A stretch of DNA of 64,000 bases from Halobacillus litoralis. Its GTDB lineage: Bacteria; Bacillota; Bacilli; Bacillales; Halobacillaceae. The translations under genes were made by a program, and so were the position numbers. The notes under the pieces were generated by a model, which worked only from the letters and a program-made list of their open reading frames with translations, ran no database searches and was not told where the DNA came from. Positions 43,981 through 53,572 of this stretch are shown here, in pieces (position 1 is the stretch's first letter; the number at the start of each line of letters is the position of its first letter). The DNA lies in contig NZ_WMEZ01000002.1 of the NCBI RefSeq assembly GCF_009856415.1, forward strand, positions 372,001 through 436,000, read 5' to 3'.

Positions 43981-44600
43981 CTATATGCCAGCCTTTTTCT
44001 TTTCCCTCAGTTGATAAGAGTCTCCTTTAATATTAAAAGTCGTGGAATGATGGATTAGACGATCCAGTATGGCCGTTGCTAAAACTTCATCTCCAAAGAT
44101 CTTACCCCATTCAACGTATAATTTATTTGAAGTAATAATCATCGCTCCATGTTCCTATCTTCGGGATATGATTTGAAAGAGTGTGTGCGCTTAGTTCATC
44201 AAAACTAAGGTAACCCAATTCATCAATAATCAGTAATTCTGGTGGACTATATCCTTTAATAATCTGTTGTTGGATTAACCCTTGTTTCTCAGCCTTTTGG
44301 CACTCAGCTATAAAATCATTGGCTGTGATAAAAAGTGCTTAGTGGCCATTCGTTATAGCTTCAAAAGCCATGGAAATGGCTATATGCGCTTTCCCAACTC
44401 CTAGTGGAACGAGAAGTAGGATGTTATCTCCATTATGGATGTATCTACTCAATAACACTTCTTTCACCCTTAGTTCGTCAATACTAGGTTGAAAACTAAA
44501 GTCGAACTCATGAATACTCTTGATGTAGGGAAGCTTCGCTTTCTTTATACGCTTATTTAAAGCTGCTGTTTTCCTTTTGTTTGATTTATTGTGATAATAG
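43981..44600 (-). pseudogene. IS21-family helper ATPase (IstB) with two stops
   Basis: Continuous frame KAKLPYIKSIHEFDFSF ... NILLLVPLGVGKAHIAISMA ... a TAA ... FITANDFIAECQKAEKQG ... ELLIIDELGYLSFDEL ... a TAG ... MIITSNKLYVEWGKIFGDEV ... REKKKAGI. Walker A is altered from GPPGxGKTH to VPLGVGKAH. Two in-frame stops; dead. Confidence 0.85.
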
Positions 44601-44796
44601 CGTAATTAAGAAGTCCGAAAAGATTACTTAGAGAAACGTAAGAAGGAAGGTACCAAGAACTGCACTGTATACATCTATGGGGTACGAGGGTAAAATGAAA
44701 ATCCTCCGGGATTTAATTCGACCATACAGCGTCCATCCAAAAAAGCAAGCTACCATAAGGTACGAGACTCCCCCTGAGAAACTAAAAGGTTTTTGA
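44600..44796 (+). pseudogene. IS21-family IstA internal fragment, opposite strand
   Basis: Reads KDYLEKRKKEGTKNC, then after a frame change MKILRDLIRPYSVHPKKQAT and IRYETPPEKLKGF. This matches the IstA segment following that at 42083 and points the other way, so two elements or an inversion are involved. Confidence 0.7.
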
Positions 44797-44869
44797 TGTG
44801 GTCATGATTGATCACCTCCTTCTAGTTGCTCATAAATTTAAAGGGAACGTTGTTCTACTTCAATACTTC

Positions 44870-44959
44870 AAATCTTTATCTAGTATAGAAACGATTATCT
44901 GTAATTATTGGAGAATTGGAAAAAGTTGTTATTAAGGATTTTAGCACCGTTCCTTACAT
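44870..44959. repeat. IS21-type terminal region, copy 2
   Basis: Near-copy of 42337-42426 in the same orientation (CAAATCTTTATCTAGTATAG ... TTTAGCACCGTTCCTTACA). Confidence 0.65.
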
Positions 44960-45019
44960 GAATTTCAAACTCTTATGTTTTTCACTTACTTTTAAGCATG
45001 TTAATCATCTTATCTACAC

Positions 45020-46432
45020 TTAGTTTTTATTTTTTAAAAAAACCTTTAAGTCTTTATAATAGATGAATATTATAACCCCTATTATAAAAATACCAATAAT
45101 ATGTAGCATTATATCAGGTACCTTTATTAATGAAATTAATGCGAAAGTTAGTACAGACAAAATTACAAAATAAAACTTTTTCAATTCATAATTTACAGGG
45201 AACATTTTCATCGAAATATGTGTGCGTAAAATAAAGAAAAACAAATATGAAATTGCAGTAGCAATTGCAGCTCCTATTGCACCATGTTTTGGAACAAGCA
45301 TCCAATTTCCAATAATATTTATAAAACACGAAACTATTGCAATAGGTACATGCCACATTGTTTTCTTCATAAAGTTTATCCCTACCACGGTAATTTCAGA
45401 AATAGTGTAAAAGATAGGCATAAATATTAAAAAAGGGATTACTAAGGATGATGATTGGTAATCATTCCCAAGTAACAGAACAAATAAATCCTTACTTAGA
45501 ATAGTTAGAACTGCGAGAATGGACATTAAAAATGTAATTATCTTCATGATTTCACTATAAAATTTTGTGTCCTCAGGGAACTTTTTATACCTTTCAAAAC
45601 TCACAGGAGTCCAGAAAGAAGAAAATGCTGCTTGTAAAGCTACTATTAGGCCAACAATTTTATACGCTGCTGTGTATATCCCAAGTTCTTCAAAACTATT
45701 CCATTGCTTTATCGCTATTCTGTCGAAAGATTGAAAAAGCCATGTTATTAATACAGTAAAAACAAAAGGCGATCCATACTTTATAATATCTATAGGTTTA
45801 TATTTAGTAGAAGAATAACTTTGATGTTTTACCTTCCATAACTTCTTTCCTAAACTAGCTTGTATAAAAAATGAAATCACTAATGTTAAAATCAATGAAT
45901 ATATCATTATTTTATAATCTGATCCTAAATAAATTGAAAATATAACAATGAAAAGTAAAGGAAGTACTTTGCTTATAATTTCTATCAGCGAATACCAATT
46001 AGCTTTTTGTTGCATTCTAATCACTAATTTTCCAAACCTATTAAGCGTTTGAAAAATCACCCCGATAATTACAGAAATAGTTAACAGCATACTACTTTCA
46101 TTAAATAAATAATATGTTATTGACTCGTGATAGAATAATATAATTAATGAGAGTAATAATGTTATGAGAACAGGAATTTTCAAGCTTGAATAAAGAAGCT
46201 TCCCTCTATTGTTTTCATCTTCTTCATAATAAAACCTTATAAATGCCTGATCAGTACCAAAAGTAGAAATAATCATACTGACAGTAATCAATAATGTGAA
46301 CATAGATGCTTTTCCAAGCTCTTCAGGTGTCAATATTCTTGTGGTTACAACAGTAGTTATTAATCCAATAAAAAGACCTATCCAACTTCCATACGAAAAC
46401 GAGAAGAATTTCTTAATTAAATCATTTTTCAT
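45020..46432 (-). CDS. Polysaccharide flippase (Wzx / MATE-like oligosaccharide flippase)
   Basis: 470 residues, twelve to fourteen hydrophobic segments. The opening FFSFSYGSWIGLFIGLITTVV and LTPEELGKASMFTLLITVSM are typical of polysaccharide biosynthesis/flippase proteins. It should turn lipid-linked repeat units to the outer face of the membrane. Four-base overlap (ATGA) with the polymerase gene upstream. Very AT-rich compared with the proximal polysaccharide genes, as usual for locus-specific genes. Last intact gene before the IS21 debris. Confidence 0.9.
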   Translation of the reverse strand: MKNDLIKKFFSFSYGSWIGLFIGLITTVVTTRILTPEELGKASMFTLLITVSMIISTFGTDQAFIRFYYEEDENNRGKLLYSSLKIPVLITLLLSLIILFYHESITYYLFNESSMLLTISVIIGVIFQTLNRFGKLVIRMQQKANWYSLIEIISKVLPLLFIVIFSIYLGSDYKIMIYSLILTLVISFFIQASLGKKLWKVKHQSYSSTKYKPIDIIKYGSPFVFTVLITWLFQSFDRIAIKQWNSFEELGIYTAAYKIVGLIVALQAAFSSFWTPVSFERYKKFPEDTKFYSEIMKIITFLMSILAVLTILSKDLFVLLLGNDYQSSSLVIPFLIFMPIFYTISEITVVGINFMKKTMWHVPIAIVSCFINIIGNWMLVPKHGAIGAAIATAISYLFFFILRTHISMKMFPVNYELKKFYFVILSVLTFALISLIKVPDIMLHIIGIFIIGVIIFIYYKDLKVFLKNKN

Positions 46433-47787
46433 GTAAAAAAACCTTTACTTTGCGAGTGATTATGCTCTTTATTTTTTACACTATAATACAAATTCATTAT
46501 TATAAGAACTAAATAAAAATAGGTAATATATTTACTTAATGATTGTAAACTTAGCAAATAAAACAAAAAACTAAATAAAGGTAGTAAAGATATAAAAGTA
46601 ACTTCACCACTGAATTTCACTTTTCCAATTCTAAATACTAACCACAAAAAAAATACAAATAAAAAACTCCCTAATATACCCCAGGATATAATCATTTCTA
46701 GATATGTGTTATGTGGTCCTACAATTGTTCCTTGTAACCTAATATTATAGTTATTTAAGTATCCCATTAATCCTTCTCCAAATAATATTTGAAGAAGTGA
46801 TGCCTCAGAAAACTTTTCCCAGTATAGTTCTACTACAAGAGAGCGTGAGCCGCTTAATTCACTCATACTGTTTGATAATGCAAATCGATTGTAAATAGAT
46901 TGTATAATATTTGATATTTCATTAAAGAAAGGCAGAGTTATTAAAGCAGACACACCGATGATTGACATAGAAACTTTCCTATGTATTTTCCTGCTTGATA
47001 AAAGACTATAAATAAAATAAATAATAAATACAATTGAACTAACTATAATAAAACTACGAGAAAGTGTCATTAACCCTAAGATATACATTATGACAATTAG
47101 GGCAATATAGTTAGTTTTCATTTGATTTTCTTTCATTTGAATATTGATTAAGAATAGTATAGCAAGTAAAACACTCATTCCAAAACCATTTGGATCCCCA
47201 CTGGCCCCCTCAAACCTATAATATTCAGAATCATTTTCAAACAACCCTATTAAGCCTAGCAGTCCAGAGTTAAAGATGCCAAAAACGAAGAATAAAGTTA
47301 GCTTGCGGAAATTTAAAGAAACTTTGTTATCAGCTATCAAGATAAATGCATATAATACTAAGATTGCCCATCTAACTAGAGCGGTGGCTTCAGAGGGTGA
47401 ATAATTAAACATATGGAGCAATTCGTATGCTACTAGCAATAAAAAAAAGATAAGAAATTTATTATTAATTTCAATTTCACCAAATCTATATATTATGTAC
47501 TTTAAAAAGGATATTAACAATATTATAGTGGCGTATGAAAAACCATTTTCGTGTGATATAAATACATTCAAAGAAGGTAGTAAAAAAAATATTAAATAAA
47601 TATTTTTTTTGTAATTAAAACATAAAATATAAATACTTAATAAACAAGCAACAATAACTAAAAATATATTTTCTCCTGTCAATGCATTTATACCTAATAA
47701 AAAGATAGTAGCTGTATAGAATAATATATTTATAATTCTCGTGATATTTTTTTTATTTAGTTCAGATTTTCTATTTCTAATTATCAT
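46429..47787 (-). CDS. O-antigen ligase/polymerase-type membrane protein (Wzy-like)
   Basis: 452 residues, about ten to twelve helices with one large outer loop around SGDPNGFGMSVLLAILF and LQGTIVGPHNTYLEMIISWG. The GPHNTYLEM block is the conserved motif of the Wzy/O-antigen ligase family. It should polymerise the repeat units after flipping. Extremely AT-rich. GAGGGTAGG precedes the ATG. Confidence 0.88.
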   Translation of the reverse strand: MIIRNRKSELNKKNITRIINILFYTATIFLLGINALTGENIFLVIVACLLSIYILCFNYKKNIYLIFFLLPSLNVFISHENGFSYATIILLISFLKYIIYRFGEIEINNKFLIFFLLLVAYELLHMFNYSPSEATALVRWAILVLYAFILIADNKVSLNFRKLTLFFVFGIFNSGLLGLIGLFENDSEYYRFEGASGDPNGFGMSVLLAILFLINIQMKENQMKTNYIALIVIMYILGLMTLSRSFIIVSSIVFIIYFIYSLLSSRKIHRKVSMSIIGVSALITLPFFNEISNIIQSIYNRFALSNSMSELSGSRSLVVELYWEKFSEASLLQILFGEGLMGYLNNYNIRLQGTIVGPHNTYLEMIISWGILGSFLFVFFLWLVFRIGKVKFSGEVTFISLLPLFSFLFYLLSLQSLSKYITYFYLVLIIMNLYYSVKNKEHNHSQSKGFFT

Positions 47788-47807
47788 AAACCTACCCTCT
47801 ATACTAA

Positions 47808-48911
47808 TTAATACTTTACATTGTACATTTCCATCAACTTTGCTATATTATCATTTAAACTATATCCTTTTGCACTTAAAGCTTCGGCTGCTTTTATTTT
47901 TCCGTTTTTAGGATGTTTTGATTTTTCAATAATGTAATCGGCCCATACGTTAGGCCCTTCCGTGAGATTTAAAAAGGTAATACTTCCATTATCAATATCT
48001 ACTTCCCTAGAAACACCAGATGATACAACACAAGGCACATCACTCACTTGGGCCTCCAGTAAAGAAACCGGTACACCTTCAAAATGCGATGGAAATACAA
48101 ATATATTGAACATATTCATTAATTCTGGAATATCGGGTCTTAGCCCAGTTAATAAAAACTTATCACTTAAACCTTTTTCTTTTATTTTTCTTTCTATTTC
48201 AGGTTTAAGAGGACCATCTCCTACAAGGACAATTTTAAAGTTATTGGTGCGCCTACATAATGATTCTGCAACATCTATAATAAATGAATGATTTTTCACA
48301 TCTGAAAATCGCCCAACATGTCCTATTATTAAATCTGAGTTGATCTGCAATGTCCTCTTGTATTTTATAGCTTGAGATTGGCTCAATTTAACATATTTTT
48401 CAATATCAATTGCATTTGTAACAAGTTCAAAGCTTCTTTTACCAAATAAAAAAGTTCCAGCCTCATTACCACATGCTACTAACTTTGTTGCATTTATTAT
48501 GGAAAGGGTCTTCAGAAAATATAAGTATTTCTTTTGCCAATTTTGCTCTACATCGCTAGTATGTATGTGACAAATTCTTCGTTTAATACCCGCCATTCTA
48601 GCAGACAACAAAGAGAATCCAGACTTGTAACCGTGATGTACATGTATTGCCTCGTATGGACCATTCTTTTTGCAAATATTAAAAACTCTCTTTATATGTG
48701 TATAAGGCCCATCATTTTTAATATATGGAATCTCAAATACATTGCCTCCCCTATTGATTATTTCTTCTTTTAATGGTCCATCATTGAACGTTACAAAATC
48801 AAACTGTACTTTTTTAGTATCAATCTTTCTATATAAGTTCATAACCATAGAGGATATTCCACCATAAGATGTAGTAGGAATCACATGCAAAATTTTTTTT
48901 GGTTTAGTCAC
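47808..48911 (-). CDS. Glycosyltransferase, GT4 family
   Basis: 367 residues, GT-B fold. N-terminal HVIPTTSYGGISSMVMNLYR, the linker region LIIGHVGRFSDVKNHSFIID, and the donor-binding VFPSHFEGVPVSLLEAQVSD with its EGxPxxLLEA signature. Retaining transfer of a sugar from a nucleotide donor to the growing lipid-linked unit, cytoplasmic face. Paralogous to the next gene upstream (similar HVxxTxxxGGxxS opening and GRFSxxKNHxF block), so the pair arose by duplication or both use related sugars. Confidence 0.9.
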   Translation of the reverse strand: MTKPKKILHVIPTTSYGGISSMVMNLYRKIDTKKVQFDFVTFNDGPLKEEIINRGGNVFEIPYIKNDGPYTHIKRVFNICKKNGPYEAIHVHHGYKSGFSLLSARMAGIKRRICHIHTSDVEQNWQKKYLYFLKTLSIINATKLVACGNEAGTFLFGKRSFELVTNAIDIEKYVKLSQSQAIKYKRTLQINSDLIIGHVGRFSDVKNHSFIIDVAESLCRRTNNFKIVLVGDGPLKPEIERKIKEKGLSDKFLLTGLRPDIPELMNMFNIFVFPSHFEGVPVSLLEAQVSDVPCVVSSGVSREVDIDNGSITFLNLTEGPNVWADYIIEKSKHPKNGKIKAAEALSAKGYSLNDNIAKLMEMYNVKY

Positions 48912-48928
48912 TATATATTTTCACTCCT

Positions 48929-50059
48929 TTACTGTATCCCATAAGACTGAAATAAATCTTTTATTTCAGTTTCAAGAAGCATCCCTTTTTTAGTGAAATT
49001 TTGTTTTATATTATATTTATTTGTAGTAGGCTTAATAGATTGGTTTTTTATAGCTTTAATCCATTCTTCTAAACTTTGATCTAATGATACAAATTCAACT
49101 AAATTTAATCCCATATCCACTTCATCTGGTAAAGATTGAGAAACTACGCAAGGAGTACCTGCCGCCTGAGCTTCAATAACCACCCCTCCTAATCCTTCAT
49201 AGGTAGAAGGCATAATTAAAACATCTAGCTGCTTCATGATTTGTGGTATATCTTTTCTAACACCCAAAAAAACAATTTGTTTTTTTAGACCTTCTTTTTC
49301 TACAAGGGCTTCAATTTCCCCCTTTAAATTTCCATCTCCAACTAGTATTAATTTAGCTTCAATTCCTTCATTAATAATCGATTTAAATACTTTTATGGTG
49401 AATTTGTGGTTTTTCATGTGACTAAAGCGACCTACTTGCCCAATAATCAGTTGCCCCTCGGTTATACCTAATTCTTCTTGTACGTTCTCATCTTTGGATG
49501 TATTCAAATATCTTTCTACATCAATTGCGTTTGGAACGACATTAACATCCCCATTGTTAACAGCATTTTCCCCAAAGACATAATTCCCAGCATTTTTACT
49601 TATCGCTAATAAAGAAGTACTATTTCTTCTTATTAAGATTCTGCCAAGATTGATAAATATCTTTTTCAAGATACTTTTGTTAGATTTTGTAGAAGTTGTT
49701 CTTGCATGACTTATTCTATATTTAATCCCCGCTGTTCTTGCAATTAAACACACTAACCCAGAGTGATAAGAGGTGTGAGAATGTACAGCCTGGTAATCCC
49801 CGTATGTTTTAAAAACTTTAAATAAATCATAGATATGTTTAAATATGTTTTTTCGCGGATTAGTTACGACAATTTTCTTACCACCCAATTCTCTAATTTC
49901 GCTATCATAGTAATGTATATTATTTTCCATTACTATAAAATCAAATTGTACGTCATTTTTATTGATCTTTCTATAAACGTCCATTATTCTAGACTCTGCC
50001 CCACCAGTATTCATGGTCGCAAATACATGTACAATCTTAATTGGCGTTTGATTAAACAT
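48929..50059 (-). CDS. Glycosyltransferase, GT4 family
   Basis: 376 residues. HVFATMNTGGAESRIMDVYR opening, LIIGQVGRFSHMKNHKFTIK linker and MPSTYEGLGGVVIEAQAAGT donor site. As in its neighbour, the EX7E-type motif is present (E in YEGLGG and E in VIEAQ). Adds a sugar during repeat-unit assembly. AT-rich. Confidence 0.9.
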   Translation of the reverse strand: MFNQTPIKIVHVFATMNTGGAESRIMDVYRKINKNDVQFDFIVMENNIHYYDSEIRELGGKKIVVTNPRKNIFKHIYDLFKVFKTYGDYQAVHSHTSYHSGLVCLIARTAGIKYRISHARTTSTKSNKSILKKIFINLGRILIRRNSTSLLAISKNAGNYVFGENAVNNGDVNVVPNAIDVERYLNTSKDENVQEELGITEGQLIIGQVGRFSHMKNHKFTIKVFKSIINEGIEAKLILVGDGNLKGEIEALVEKEGLKKQIVFLGVRKDIPQIMKQLDVLIMPSTYEGLGGVVIEAQAAGTPCVVSQSLPDEVDMGLNLVEFVSLDQSLEEWIKAIKNQSIKPTTNKYNIKQNFTKKGMLLETEIKDLFQSYGIQ

Positions 50060-50126
50060 TAGTTATCAGTACCTTTACTATAATAAGATATAATATTATT
50101 CTTAAACTTAAAAGAAGGAAGAGGGA

Positions 50127-51104
50127 TTATAAATTAACTTTGTACCAGTTCAATGCATTTTCAAAACCATCATGAAAGTTCCATTGCGGATCATAATTCA
50201 AATATTTTTTTGCATTTGATATATCAGCCAAACTATGTTTAATATCTCCTTTTCTGTTAGGACCATATTCTGGGCTAATATTCTTATTTAATAAGTTTTT
50301 CATGATTGGATAAATGAAATTCAAACTATAACTCTCACCAAAAGCAACATTATATGCATAACCACAAGCTTCTTCACTTGCTATGCACGCTTTTAAATTA
50401 GCTTCAATTACGTTATCAATATAGGTGAAATCCCTGCTTTGTTCACCGTCACCGTTAATGGTAGGAGATTCATTATTTAGTAATTTTTTTGCAAACAACG
50501 GAATAAGTGCAGCGTACTGAGAATGGGGGTCTTGCCTTCTGCCGTAAACATTAAAGTATCTTAAACCTATACATTGAACCCCATATAATTCAGTATATAA
50601 ATTTGCATAAAGCTCGTTAACTTTCTTAGTAACTGCATAGGGGGATAAAGGTTGGCCTTCTTGACCTTCAATCTTCGGTAACGAAGATGAGTCACCATAA
50701 ACAGCTGAAGAAGAGGCATACACAATTCTTTTGACTCGTTTTGATTTTCTAGCGGCTTCCATAATATTATGAGTTCCTTTAATGTTATTATCCTCATAAA
50801 TTAAAGGGGTCTCAACTGATCTTGGAACAGAGCCAAGTGCAGCTTGATGTAATATATAATCAACACCTTCACATGCTTTCAAACATGTATCAAAGTCTCT
50901 AATATCGCCTTCAATAAATTCATATCTATCTTCGTTATAAAAAAATTCTACGTTTTCGTGTTTACCAGTTGAGAAATTATCAATTCCTCTTACTTCATAA
51001 CCCATCTTGACTATAGCTTCAACCAAATTAGAACCTATAAACCCTGCTGATCCAGTCACTAAAAACTTTGAACCTTTTGGAAATACTAAATCCTTATATC
51101 CCAT
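50127..51104 (-). CDS. NAD-dependent UDP-sugar epimerase (WbpP/UDP-GlcNAc 4-epimerase type)
   Basis: 325 residues from ATG 51104 with GGAGG seven bases upstream. NAD motif TGSAGFIGSNLVEAI, DNFSTGKHENV, catalytic SSSAVYG and YAVTK (YxxxK). GDGEQSRDFTYIDNV is shared with WbpP/GalE-type epimerases. It probably interconverts UDP-GlcNAc and UDP-GalNAc, or the acids made by the neighbouring dehydrogenase. The pair dehydrogenase plus epimerase is the standard source of UDP-GalNAcA. The ATG lies next to the dehydrogenase stop. Confidence 0.88.
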   Translation of the reverse strand: MGYKDLVFPKGSKFLVTGSAGFIGSNLVEAIVKMGYEVRGIDNFSTGKHENVEFFYNEDRYEFIEGDIRDFDTCLKACEGVDYILHQAALGSVPRSVETPLIYEDNNIKGTHNIMEAARKSKRVKRIVYASSSAVYGDSSSLPKIEGQEGQPLSPYAVTKKVNELYANLYTELYGVQCIGLRYFNVYGRRQDPHSQYAALIPLFAKKLLNNESPTINGDGEQSRDFTYIDNVIEANLKACIASEEACGYAYNVAFGESYSLNFIYPIMKNLLNKNISPEYGPNRKGDIKHSLADISNAKKYLNYDPQWNFHDGFENALNWYKVNL

Positions 51105-51105
51105 A

Positions 51106-52479
51106 TTATAACCTCCAGTAGTCATATCCTTTGTTTATTGCTTCTTCTTTATTGAAAAGACCTTTAATATCCATTAAAACATAGTTATCTTCTGTGTTGT
51201 TTGCAACTTCAGTAGTTGCGGCAACTTCTTGCAAACCTCTCATATTAGAATCGCTATTATACAATTCTTTCAGTTCACTTAAGTTTAAAGTGCTAAATTC
51301 CTTATGCGACACTGCAAAAATTATTGCATCTATATTATTTACATCTTCCATTTTGCAAGTATTAATTTTATATTCATTCCATAAATCTTCTTTATCTGCT
51401 ACAGGATCAACAACTTTAACTTCCACACCATATTCTTCAAGCTCATTTACAACATCTACCACTTTAGTATTTCTTACATCAGGACAATCCTCTTTAAAAG
51501 TAACACCGAAGATAACAACTTTAGCTCCATTAATTTGCTTATTAGCTTTAATCATCTTTTTTACTGTATTCTCAGCCACATATTTCCCCATATCATCATT
51601 GATCTTTCGTCCGGACAATATGATTTGTGAATAATATCCCATTTGTTCAGCTTTGTAAGTAAGGTAATAAGGATCAACACCAATGCAGTGACCTCCAACT
51701 AAACCAGGGAAGAATTTAAGGAAGTTCCATTTAGTACCGGCTGCTTCTAATACAGCTTTAGTATCGATATCCATTTTGTTAAAGATAATAGATAACTCAT
51801 TCATAAAGGCAATATTAATATCCCTCTGAGCATTCTCAATAACTTTTGCTGCCTCTGCAACCTGTATACTTTCAGCTTTATGGACGCCTGCATCAACGAC
51901 TAATTCATAGACTTTAGCAATAGCATTTAATGTTTCTGTGTCCATACCGGAAACTACTTTTACAATTGACTCTAATCTATGTTCTTTATCTCCTGGATTA
52001 ATTCTTTCAGGAGAGTAGCCCACTTTGAAATCCACTCCGCATTTCAATCCAGATTCCTGTTCTAGAATTGGAACACAAATATCCTCCGTGACTCCTGGGT
52101 AAACAGTAGATTCGAAGACAACTATTGAACCTTTAGATAGATTCCTACCAAGAGTTTTACTAGCTGCCTTTACAGGAGTAAGATCCGGTGTTCTGTCTTC
52201 TTTCACCGGTGTTGGAACAGCAACAATATGGAATCTCGCTTCTCTTAGCTTTTCTTCTTCATATGTGAAATCTATAGTGGTTTCTTTAATTACTTCATTT
52301 CCAACTTCTTTAGTAGGGTCAATACCATTTTTATAAAGGTTAACCTTTTCTTTGTGAATATCAAAGCCAATGACATCTGCCTTCTTTGCAAAAGCAACAG
52401 CGATTGGCATGCCAACATAACCAAGACCTACCAAAGAGATTTTTTCCTCTTTATTTACAATTCTCTCGTATAAATTCAT
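51106..52479 (-). CDS. Nucleotide-sugar dehydrogenase (UDP-HexNAc 6-dehydrogenase, WbpO/TviB type)
   Basis: 457 residues from ATG 52479 (GAGGAGAG upstream). NAD motif SLVGLGYVGMPIAVAFA, central VAEAAKVIENAQRDINIAFMNE, catalytic cysteine in GLVGGHCIGVDPYYLTYKAE, and the C-terminal UDP-binding domain VVIFGVTFKEDCPDVRNTKV. The 'VENAQRDINIA' wording and the length favour the UDP-HexNAc class over UDP-glucose dehydrogenase. It oxidises C6 to a uronic acid, giving an acidic polysaccharide. Confidence 0.9.
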   Translation of the reverse strand: MNLYERIVNKEEKISLVGLGYVGMPIAVAFAKKADVIGFDIHKEKVNLYKNGIDPTKEVGNEVIKETTIDFTYEEEKLREARFHIVAVPTPVKEDRTPDLTPVKAASKTLGRNLSKGSIVVFESTVYPGVTEDICVPILEQESGLKCGVDFKVGYSPERINPGDKEHRLESIVKVVSGMDTETLNAIAKVYELVVDAGVHKAESIQVAEAAKVIENAQRDINIAFMNELSIIFNKMDIDTKAVLEAAGTKWNFLKFFPGLVGGHCIGVDPYYLTYKAEQMGYYSQIILSGRKINDDMGKYVAENTVKKMIKANKQINGAKVVIFGVTFKEDCPDVRNTKVVDVVNELEEYGVEVKVVDPVADKEDLWNEYKINTCKMEDVNNIDAIIFAVSHKEFSTLNLSELKELYNSDSNMRGLQEVAATTEVANNTEDNYVLMDIKGLFNKEEAINKGYDYWRL

Positions 52480-52480
52480 A

Positions 52481-53572
52481 CTAACTCTCCTCATCTATTT
52501 CATTTAAATAGGATTCGATGACTATTTCTCGGTCATATTCTTTTTCCATTTTTGTACGCCCCGCTCTACCCATTGCTTCCTTCTCTCCAGGAGACAGTTC
52601 TAAGAAATTATTAATAGCTTCTATTAAACTACCTGCATTTTTCACTCTGAAACCTAATCCACTAATACCTTCATCGAAGGTTTCTTTACAGCCCGATATA
52701 TTCGAAGCCAATACAGGTCTTCCTGTTGCTGCTGATTCTAATAGTACGTTTGAAGTTCCTTCATGGTGTGAGGGTAGTATAATTGCATGAGCCCTTTTCA
52801 TAAATTCTTGTACATCAGAGCGTTGGCCATAATAATTAATAACACCTTCATGATTTAAATCGTTTAAGTTGTCCGAATAATCTCCTTCACTAGGTCCAAC
52901 AACATTAAATACAACATTAGTATTTTGTTTTTTAAAATGTTGAGCTGCTTCTAAAAGTTCATCAATCCCTTTAGCCTTCATGATTCTGCCCACAAAAAGG
53001 AAATTAACTTTTTCATTTTCAATAGGGTATTCGTGGTATGAATTCTGCTGTAAATTGACACCTGACCCAGGTATTAGGTTCACTTTTGAATGTACAAGTT
53101 TATTTTCCATAAAGAAATTCATATTAGACTCATTTTGGAAAAAGACACTCCTCGCATTTCTCAACCCACTTTTATATAGCCTCAATACCATAGATTGCAT
53201 TAAACCTTTTTTCTCTACAGAGGTGCCTAAGCCTGTAACATTTACAATATATGGCTTCTTCATTAATCTACATGCGATACCACCGTAAATATTCGGTTTA
53301 ATAGTGTAGGTTAACACTATATCAGGTTCCACTTTTTTCAAGATTGATATATATTTTTTTAACAAGCCCAGATCACTAACAGGGTTAGTTCCTCTACGGT
53401 CTACGCTTGTATTTATAAAGTGACAACCCATTTTCTTCAATTTAGGAACATATTTATCATCACTAGGTAGGGAGACATAAACTTCATCCCCTCTAGTCAA
53501 TAATTCTTTCAATAATTCTTTTCTAAATTTATATAAACCCATACCAAAATTGGCTAGTACAAGAACTTTCAT
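52481..53572 (-). CDS. Glycosyltransferase, GT4 family (EpsD-like)
   Basis: 363 residues. MKVLVLANFGMGLYKFRKEL opening, NPVSDLGLLKKYISILKKVE, PDIVLTYTIKPNIYGGIACR, and donor site LPSHHEGTSNVLLESAATGR with its EGTSNVLLE signature. The N-terminal 'KPNIYGG' block is typical of bacterial polysaccharide enzymes of the EpsD/WbpT kind. Likely adds the second sugar to the primed lipid. Four-base overlap with the acetyltransferase gene. Confidence 0.9.
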   Translation of the reverse strand: MKVLVLANFGMGLYKFRKELLKELLTRGDEVYVSLPSDDKYVPKLKKMGCHFINTSVDRRGTNPVSDLGLLKKYISILKKVEPDIVLTYTIKPNIYGGIACRLMKKPYIVNVTGLGTSVEKKGLMQSMVLRLYKSGLRNARSVFFQNESNMNFFMENKLVHSKVNLIPGSGVNLQQNSYHEYPIENEKVNFLFVGRIMKAKGIDELLEAAQHFKKQNTNVVFNVVGPSEGDYSDNLNDLNHEGVINYYGQRSDVQEFMKRAHAIILPSHHEGTSNVLLESAATGRPVLASNISGCKETFDEGISGLGFRVKNAGSLIEAINNFLELSPGEKEAMGRAGRTKMEKEYDREIVIESYLNEIDEES

